From positions 8,046,676 to 8,110,675 of the forward strand of contig CM061223.1 in assembly GCA_030844895.1 (NCBI GenBank): DNA of 64,000 nucleotides, read 5' to 3'. Every line of letters starts with the position of its first letter. Position 1 is the first letter of the stretch. Under the pieces are notes generated by a model. That model saw only the letters and a list, made by a program, of their open reading frames with translations. It was not told the DNA's origin and did no database searches. Position numbers and translations under genes: made by a program. The DNA comes from Ambrosia x helenae. Lineage: Eukaryota > Streptophyta > Magnoliopsida > Asterales > Asteraceae. Below are positions 57,701 to 64,000 of the stretch, in pieces.

Positions 57701-58807
57701 AATTAATTCTCTTTTGTCATCCAAAGTTCATGATGTTTTTTTCTTTTTATTTGAAAGGCTCGGTTGAGATGATTTTATATAAATTATGGTCATGCCTACT
57801 TATTGGTTTAATGATTTCCAAAATATGTAGTCTGGTTGGTTTTATTAAAAATATAAACAAATATATTACATATGATGATTTAGAATTTATTTACCGATAC
57901 CTCATCTTTTGAAATTCTAAACCGGGGCCAATCAATTAACTATTCACAAACTAATATAAACTCAGGACTGAAATTATAGATTATGAAACTAAGGTCAAAT
58001 AAATAGATAATCAATAACCTTCGCCGGTACAATCAATGAGCCAATAAATTTTTCACGAACACAATAACTATGGACACTAAATCATCATTCTTAAATTATT
58101 TAGGTTCAAACATAATTCATTGATTGTCCTTGATTTCATGCAAGTTCATCATCACAATCAAAGTGAGTATATCTTTCCTCTTTTTACTGTTTTACTATTT
58201 TGGGGTGACTCATGTACTATCAAGTTTCTATTTCTTTTACTAAATGCAATTCTCATGTGTGTTTGCTTTATGTTAATTGGTGTGTCTATGACTTGTCAAA
58301 ATCATTAACCGCTGGGCGGCCTAGCTTTTCAATGAATAGTACTATGGTATACCCCCTTGAGACTCTGTTGAGAGAATCTTGGTCATTGTCTTGTTAATTC
58401 ATTATTCAGTTGGTTAGTCATGTGTTAGTCATTATTCTCAGGTTTGGTTTTGAACGGATATTACTTATTACATAATTGCAAATGGTACCGCACATGAATT
58501 GCTAAACACTTTTCTACTATATTTATTTAGACAGGGTATGCTCACCAATACAATTTTTTTGTATTGACCAAATTATTTTGTACATGTTTCAGGTTGTTTT
58601 GAGATGCATCCTTTAAGCTTTCGGATTTATATTAGATTTTGATTTATTGTATTTCAATTTAGTTGGCAGTTAGAATCGTTGTATTTCATTTGAATGTAAT
58701 AAATTATTTAATCAATGTATTCAAATTTACACTTTTAGTCCATGAGCTATTGAACAATCGTCACTACGTGACACCTCGATGTTTCCGCCATCGGTTGGGG
58801 TGTTACA
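51743..58807 (+). mobile_element. young non-autonomous gypsy-type element without ORFs
   Basis: LTRs 51743-53863 (2,121 bp) and 56690-58807 (2,118 bp) start TGTAACATTCGTAAATT and end GGTTGGGGTGTTACA, with duplication TAAGT (51738-51742 and 58808-58812). PBS TGGTATCAGAGCC is at 53867-53879. A GGGACGAAATTTTC-containing segment and purine tract ATGGGAGAC precede the 3' LTR. By eye the LTRs differ by one substitution, a one-base indel and two bases of an (AT)n run. The 2.83-kb interior has no frame above about 70 codons and no gag or pol motif, so it must be moved by another element's proteins. Confidence 0.92.
53864..56689 (+). other. non-coding interior of the gypsy element
   Basis: AT-rich. 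It contains imperfect repeats of TTAGGAGTGACATCCA-type (54090, 54160, 54225 and 54297, each followed by ACCTT-like text) and two related blocks with AACCCGAAAGGGAAGAACCT (55810-55829) and AAATCCGAAAGGGAAGGACC (55874-55893). No protein-coding content. Confidence 0.7.
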
Positions 58808-60175
58808 TAAGTCCCATCCAAAGTTGTGAAGCTACTCTTAACACTGGTCATATGTTTAGAGCATCCTGAGTCAATAAACCAAAGACTAGGATTCTCAGCT
58901 TCACATGAGCTCATAGCCATAAAGAGATAATGGACCTCCTCATCATTGTTTGTTCCTCATCTGGATTTGTTGCCACCTTTGCCTATCCTTCTTCATTAAA
59001 CCAACAATCTCTTTTAACATGGCCATACCTGTTACATTGGTAGCATTGAGGGCCCCTATTCCTATCACCATTCTTGTTTCTGTCATCATTGATCCTTCCT
59101 CGACCACGGCCTCTATTGTATCCACGTCCACGCCCTCTGCCACCTTGATCATAGTTCAGCCTCCTATTTGGTTAATACACTTGAAGGGCTTGTTCGTCAG
59201 ATCTCTCCTTTTCTATTGTCTTTGTATCTCCGATCTAACATTTAACCTTTCTTCCTGGGACTGCAGAGATCCCATCAACTTCACTGGGGACAGGTTGGTT
59301 AGATCATATGCTACCTCTATGGAAGGTACCACATAATCAAACTTTGCTGTCAAACTTCTTAAAATCTTCTCAACTATTTTCTGATCTGGAACTTGTTCAC
59401 CATACGCCCTCTGTTGACTCACTATGGCCATCACATGTGAGAAGTAATCCCATACAACTTCTCCTTCTTTCATATTCAGGTCTCAAACTCCCTCCTTAAT
59501 CCTTGGAGTTTGACTGATTGAACTTGGGAGTCTCCTTGAAACTCCATTTTAAGGATGTCCCAAGTTTCTTGTGCTGTCTCAGCACCAGCAATACGAGAGA
59601 ACAAGGAATCATGCACTCCTTGTTGTATCACAGCCATTGCCTGTGCATCTCTCTTCTTCTCTCTCCGGATAGCATCAAGATTCTCTCCATGGTCTGTCAT
59701 CCCCAGGTTTATCAATTCCCACAGATCCCTGGATCTGAGAATGGTTCTCATCCTCACACTCCAATGCTCGTAGCCATCACCTTTAAACACAGGAATAGGA
59801 GTGGAGTTTGGATTGTTGATATTGTTTACTTCAGCCATGATAAATCTTCAGATCTCACACTAGCTCTGATACCACGTGTTGGTATGAGAACTTGATTACA
59901 CACACTCACAATAAAAATGAACACTCAAAAGATTCACAACTTTATTAATGATAATTGAGAGAGTACATACTGGAAATTAAAATGCAGACTACTTTAAATA
60001 GACTAAGCCTAAACGGCTAATACCAACAAAAGCTCAACAAACCTAAAGAACAGGACAAACTTAACAACCAGCCAAACGGCTTTATTTAAACAAACAACTC
60101 AGCATGCATGTGAGAATATTATGTAGGGAACTTTAATTATCTTCAACACATAATACATATCATATATGTTCTTTA

Positions 60176-61933
60176 TTAACTGGAAGTGGTGCAAAGAGTC
60201 CTTATCAGGCCACTAGAACCAGTAAGAGGTTCAATTTCACTCATCCTGACCATGGCCGCAGCAAAATCAGAATCAAATGTCGAAGGATTGTCGATGTACT
60301 CAGTCACAATGCTATCAGTTGAGTCTCCACTAAAGAGTACCTGGTCCGATGCAAGAAGACCTCTTCTATCTCTTAGGTTCATGTAGTAGTTGTTGTCAAA
60401 TGTATTTGGTGTCACTAAATCAAGTGGCTCCAAGTTATCATTGCCATCAGGTCCATTGGCTGGGCAGTTGCTCCGAAGGTTGTTAGCGAAAGTAGCATCT
60501 ATGTCTGAGGCATTGTTGTATATTCGCGCCCTAAACGTTACACATCGTGCCTGCCCAATTGTGTGAGACCCTGAAGGACAACAATTATTGTACATGTTTC
60601 ATCAATGGGGACATAAGGATATTATATGATAGTTTTGGACAAGTAAGAAAACTTTAGTGGATCTAACCTGATAGAGCAACCATGTCTCTTGGGCTGAGAT
60701 TCTTTCGACGAAAGTTATCAAGGAGTTGAGTTAGATCCATATTACCTCTTGGAAGATTATTAGCTGCCTCGGTGGGAGTTGCTGAAGCTGGAGAATCTCT
60801 TCTTCCTAGTCTTACTAACCATGACGGACCCCCCACCTACATATTGTAATTGTTAGATGAGTTCATTATCTTATGTAGTTATTATCATTTATCTTTTGGT
60901 TGGTTTATTAGTTATTTTCTATCTCTGATTTGAGTATTAGGGTAGTTATTTAAGTCAATTATTAAAACCAATAACTCTTACAAGTGGGAGGCGGGTAAGC
61001 GGGCCACAAGTTGCGCTCCTACCCCCTTTTGAATAGAAAAACATACTCTATTAAAAATAAAAACTTAGGTCCTTCGTCGCTGGAGAGTTGCTCTGCACCA
61101 CCTTTTGATTATTATCTTTTATAGGTTTGTTGCACCTCTATATTTAAAAGGTGAATCGAGGTTGATATATTATGGGTGTGCTATACACACGCCACTGACA
61201 ATCTATTTACACTGTTTTTAAACGGCCGTTTGAAGGTTAGGGCTTGCGTCACCCCCCCCCCCCCATACACACACACGCCGCGCGCATACTTAAACGGCCT
61301 GAGTTTGGAGGTGGCGTAGGATTAGTAGGGCACTGGATTTTTTGGGAATTATACACACCCTTAATTTAACGGTGAAATAGTTATGTCTTTTATAAACCTA
61401 TATTGTATATCTAACTATATAGGACTGTAGTTTTGTTATTACCTCCAAGGAAGCATCGCGTGCTGCAACAGCCAATATATCTGCACACGAAACGACTCCA
61501 GGGCATACACCCTCAACAGCAGCTTTAACATCATCAATAATATCATAGCCCGACACACCAAAATTAGCAGGGGCTGTCTTCTCACTTCCAGCACTATCTA
61601 GCAAAAGGGATGCATCACAACCCTGCAGAATCAACTAGATTACTTTAAGGAATGCATGTTTTTATTCCTAAATATTATAAATAAGCACCATGGTATAAAG
61701 ATCATAACCTGAACGAAACAATCGTGAAAATGGAGGCGAATGAGTAGTGCAGCATTGCGACGACTCCTTGAGACTGCAGCGCTAACAGAAGCTTGAATGG
61801 TTGAAAGGGCATTTGGGCATGTGTTATCATAAAAGGTGGTAGACAATTGTGCTTTGCATGGCATATAGTTCAGTGATAAAAGTAAAATTATTATAGGAAC
61901 CATAATAGTCCCAATAGACTTTTGATAACCCAT
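60176..61933 (-). CDS. class III secretory peroxidase, 4 exons
   Basis: Predicted 322-aa heme peroxidase of the plant class III family, oxidising phenolics with H2O2 in the cell wall or apoplast. Exons on the minus strand: 61933-61709, 61622-61443, 60836-60668, 60570-60176, the classic three-intron structure. An N-terminal signal peptide (hydrophobic IMVPIIILLLSL) is probably cut after Ala28, leaving QLSTTFY. Distal heme site RLHFHDCF has Arg66, Phe69 and His70; the proximal site SGSHTIGQARC has His194. The CPGVVSCADILA motif is in exon 2 and the RGLLASDQVLF region in exon 4. It resembles lignin-forming anionic-type peroxidases, but substrate is not predictable. A copia element lies 20 bases beyond the stop (duplication from 60149), so the native 3' UTR has been displaced. 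A MITE-like repeat sits in intron 2. Confidence 0.94.
61174..61360. mobile_element. MITE-like repeat in peroxidase intron 2
   Basis: Ends GGGTGTGCTATACACAC and, reversed, GGGTGTGTATAATTCCC are similar, with a 13-base C run (about 61252-61264) and CACACACACGCCGCGCGC inside. Target duplication uncertain. Confidence 0.45.
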
Positions 61934-62028
61934 ATGATTGAAGAGAAAATTAAAGCTTTAGCCTCTTGCTTTTGACAATAAGGAACTATAGTTTGATTTG
62001 AGTTAAAACAGTACCACCTAATGGTTGC

Positions 62029-62036
62029 TATATATA
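62029..62036 (-). promoter_or_regulatory. TATA box of the peroxidase gene
   Basis: TATATATA on the minus strand about 96-103 bases before the ATG at 61933. Positional inference only. Confidence 0.45.
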
Positions 62037-62324
62037 CACATACTGTATGTTCATTGTTGAATACTTGAATGAGTCCTGATGACTAAGCATATATGCAATT
62101 ATATCCATTAAAATGGTTAATTCTCCATTATCAACACTTGCATGAAAAAACGAAGAAAAGTATTTGCTTGTGGCAAGAACAATCAACGCATTTATTGCAG
62201 ATCTTATTTGAATAAATCTTGTGTGTACTTTTAAATAGTATAAGTTTTGGTCATCCATCAACTGCCTCATGCATGCAACTAATTAACAATTGCATTTAAA
62301 TATATAACTGGTGTATAAGACCGA
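62037..62324. other. peroxidase promoter-side region
   Basis: AT-rich, with a TGCATGCA-like word near 62270 (CATGCATGCA), the RY-type element sequence. No gene seen. Confidence 0.35.
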
Positions 62325-62692
62325 GGTATGGGTTCCTGTACAAAGTGCATTTTTCGTACAAAGTGTGAGAAGTCTATGTAATCATTGGGTTTAAATTTTG
62401 GCTATGATGTTATCGAGTCCTTTTGCATTGTATTATATGAAAAAACACCAAACACAATAAAATGTTTCTAGACATGAAATGCAAAACACACTAATTACTT
62501 TCTTCACATGGTGTTTTAGATTGCATGTCGATAAATACATTAATTAGTGTTTTAAATAGTTACATTTTGTGTTTTTTATACAATACTATGCCAAAAGAAT
62601 ATAAACATCATGCCTAAAATTTAAAACACAATTACTATATAGATTTCTCACACTTTATATGAAAAATGCACTTTTTACCGGTTCCCCACCCT
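62325..62692. mobile_element. MITE-like element with ~45-bp inverted ends
   Basis: The left end (GGTTCCTGTACAAAGTGCAT, then TTTTCGTACAAAGTGTGAGA) and right end (reversed: GGAACCGGTAAAAAGTGCAT, then TTTTCATATAAAGTGTGAGA) pair over about 45 bases. The interior is AT-rich with several AAAACAC words. Target duplication not resolved. Confidence 0.6.
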
Positions 62693-63419
62693 ACGACCAG
62701 ATATTATTTAATTAGATGATTTGATCTCAAATCATTATATATACACCCACACTTATATATCACAAGTGGGTGATTTATATATGGCTGCCATTATTGAAAA
62801 ATGAAAACATTAGTTGTGATTCTTGTGACTATTCCTGCTACTTTGGCCCATAAAGAAGAAAGATTTAGCTTATCTCATTTAATGCACCAGAAGTCGATTT
62901 CCAGCCATACAAAAGAGCTATAGAATTGTCAAATATACACGGAATTAATGAGTTATGTCGGATTTAAGTCCAAAAACTTATGACAATATTTGAAAATTGG
63001 GATTGAATCATAATTAGATAAATTCACCGTGCACCAAAAGTACTAAAATTAGTGACTCTATGATCAAAACAAATTGACCCTTTTAGAGAGTTTTATATTA
63101 GTTATTTCTACACAAATAGAGAAAGCCAGAAAGGTGATAACTAATTTCATATCATCTTTATACACACTATAAGAAAACTGAGCAATAGATGCGACTTTTG
63201 TAATGACAGAGAACGCATAATTTAAATACGTAATATAACGATCCAATCAATTCTTGATGTAATTTGTTTACAATTATGGAATGAAACGTGTTTTTAAATG
63301 TATATTTAACTTTTGGGGAAATCACAAAAATGTCCTTTTGACCAACCTTTTTATGAGAATGTCCTCCTCCTGTCTCTCAAAAAAGCTTCAACGGTGGACC
63401 AATTATTATGAGACACGTG

Positions 63420-63420
<1 letters not shown>
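62693..63420. other. intergenic, no feature seen
   Basis: AT-rich sequence without repeats or frames worth calling. Confidence 0.35.
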
Positions 63421-63422
<2 letters not shown>

Positions 63423-63456
<34 letters not shown>

Positions 63457-63525
63457 TAACAGCTCGTGCGACACACCTCAAAGAGAGAGAGAGAGAGGGG
63501 GGGAGGAAGGGAGAGGGAGAGAGGG
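63423..63525. repeat. (CT)n followed by (GA)n
   Basis: A 26-29 base CT run (from about 63425) and a GA/GGGAGAGG-rich run (63481-63530) surround a short spacer with TTTAACAGCTCGTGCGACAC. The two tracts are complementary and can pair. Serine/leucine-rich frames here are artefacts. Confidence 0.85.
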
Positions 63526-63530
63526 GAAGG

Positions 63531-64000
63531 TGTCACACCCTCCAATTTCACTTGCGGAGTTTTACCGCAAGACGCGTGACACACCAGGTTCCAAGTCAAC
63601 GGTCACAAGAAACGACAACTATATGATATGAAAACAACATAAATAAACCAACCATTTAAGAGAGCTAACCAACCACAGCGGAAGCATAAACAAGTTTACA
63701 ATCCCAAAACAATAAAAGACAATAGTTTAAAGAAATGTTCCCAAAAGCTATGCACATGAACCTAGACGCTGTGAGACCCCGTGTGCCTAAACCAACTCCG
63801 CTACCTTAGTGACCTGAGAAAACATGCTAAAAGTGCAACATAATATGTTGGTGAGTTCACAGGTTTTGCAAAAACGTTTCATAAGTTTCGAATGATCAAT
63901 CTCGTTACTACTATGTTATATGAATGTTAGCTAAACGTTAAGTATATTACTACTACGATTGAAACCATTATTGACAAAGATGTTCCATATGATGCAACCC
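63531..64000 (-). mobile_element. start of a gypsy-type LTR, cut by the window end
   Basis: TGTCACACCCTCCAATTTCA begins sharply after the GA tract. It resembles the reverse complement of plant gypsy LTR 3' ends (GGGTGTGACA), and the following text (CTAAAAGTGCAACATAATAT, GGTGAGTTCACAGGTTTTGC) is typical of such LTRs. The other end lies beyond the window. Confidence 0.5.

Larger units (their letters stand above)
48712..59838 (-). pseudogene. copia gag-pol, interrupted by a gypsy element and several stops
   Basis: Starts with ATG at 59838 (MAEVNNINNP). In order on the minus strand: gag to about 58950 with knuckle CYQCNRYGHVKRDC; protease active site FIDSGCSKHMT (about 58850-58880); the gypsy insertion; pre-integrase LWHCRFGHLHNQ; integrase HTDVCGPM with FIDDYSRMTWVYF (51059-51742); integrase C-terminus and linker (50105-50770); RT with VCLYVDDIIY (49481-50104); and RNase H ending in ADVLTKAL (to 48712). 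Frame breaks occur near 59476, 51059, 50104, 49484, 49295 and 49012. Even without the gypsy insertion it would not make one polyprotein. Confidence 0.88.
48436..60148 (-). mobile_element. copia LTR retrotransposon, split by a gypsy element
   Basis: Minus orientation. LTRs 59877-60148 (5') and 48436-48708 (3') start TGTTGGTATGAGAACTTG on the plus strand and end TTATCTTCAACA. They differ at about four bases plus one indel. Target duplication CATAA lies at 48431-48435 and 60149-60153. On the minus strand TGGTATCAGAGC follows the 5' LTR, and a purine tract AATTAGGGGGG precedes the 3' LTR. Without the 7.07-kb gypsy insertion it is about 4.64 kb, a normal copia length with gag, PR, IN, RT and RNase H in order. 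Confidence 0.92.

Noticed and set aside
51743..58807. Assembly artefact explanation for the near-identical 2.1-kb repeats
   Set aside because: TAAGT duplication, PBS, purine tract and a copia frame that continues across the empty site all fit a real LTR insertion.
63281..63631. Frames crossing the CT/GA repeat
   Set aside because: Repeat-driven Ser-Leu and Arg-Glu runs.

Overview
The window is nuclear plant DNA. Every protein-coding gene is split by spliceosomal introns, the products are plant-type enzymes (peroxisomal acyl-CoA oxidase 3, a class II O-methyltransferase, a class III peroxidase, an OPA3-like mitochondrial protein), and most of the remaining sequence is layered transposable elements with plant copia and gypsy signatures. 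The style of the gypsy LTR ends (CCGCCATCGGTTGGGGTGTTACA-type) reminds me of Asteraceae genomes, but that is a low-to-moderate confidence guess made without a database search. No bacterial, organellar, viral or CRISPR-like system is visible.

Layout. 1-1.76 kb: AT-rich tandem repeats and upstream sequence. 1.87-6.89 kb: first copy of ACX3 (13 exons, 673 aa). 7.0-13.0 kb: truncated copia elements, one split by a gypsy solo LTR, plus a tRNA-derived SINE. 13.1-14.3 kb: a TTA-flanked MITE and a GTTCG-rich inverted-repeat element. 15.7-20.0 kb: second ACX3 copy (13 exons with the same exon lengths except the last, 687 aa). 20.5-23.2 kb: MITEs and an OPA3 pseudogene. 23.4-29.1 kb: a complete but decayed copia element. 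29.1-31.9 kb: small repeats. 32.0-33.2 kb: O-methyltransferase. 34.4-36.2 kb (minus): intact OPA3-like gene with three MITEs of one family in its introns. 37.0-38.3 kb: long-inverted-repeat (Mutator-like) element. 38.4-39.1 kb: probable Helitron remnant. 39.2-47.7 kb: a gag-bearing, integrase/RT-less copia element carrying an orphan ORF, itself split by a gypsy solo LTR and, inside its 3' LTR, by a Helitron. 48.4-60.1 kb (minus): copia element split by a very young ORF-less gypsy element. 60.2-61.9 kb (minus): class III peroxidase gene, with the copia element inserted 20 bases after its stop codon. 62.3-64 kb: a MITE, a (CT)n/(GA)n tract and the start of another LTR.

The host genes do not form a pathway or operon. 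ACX3 acts in peroxisomal beta-oxidation, the OMT in phenolic metabolism, the peroxidase in the cell wall or apoplast, and OPA3 probably at mitochondria. The main stories are a tandem ACX3 duplication, a gene/pseudogene OPA3 pair that preserves an empty MITE site, and nested insertions that can be unpicked to the base from target-site duplications. The best candidate for something undescribed is the short non-autonomous copia element at 39.2 kb, whose pol region is replaced by an ORF I do not recognise.
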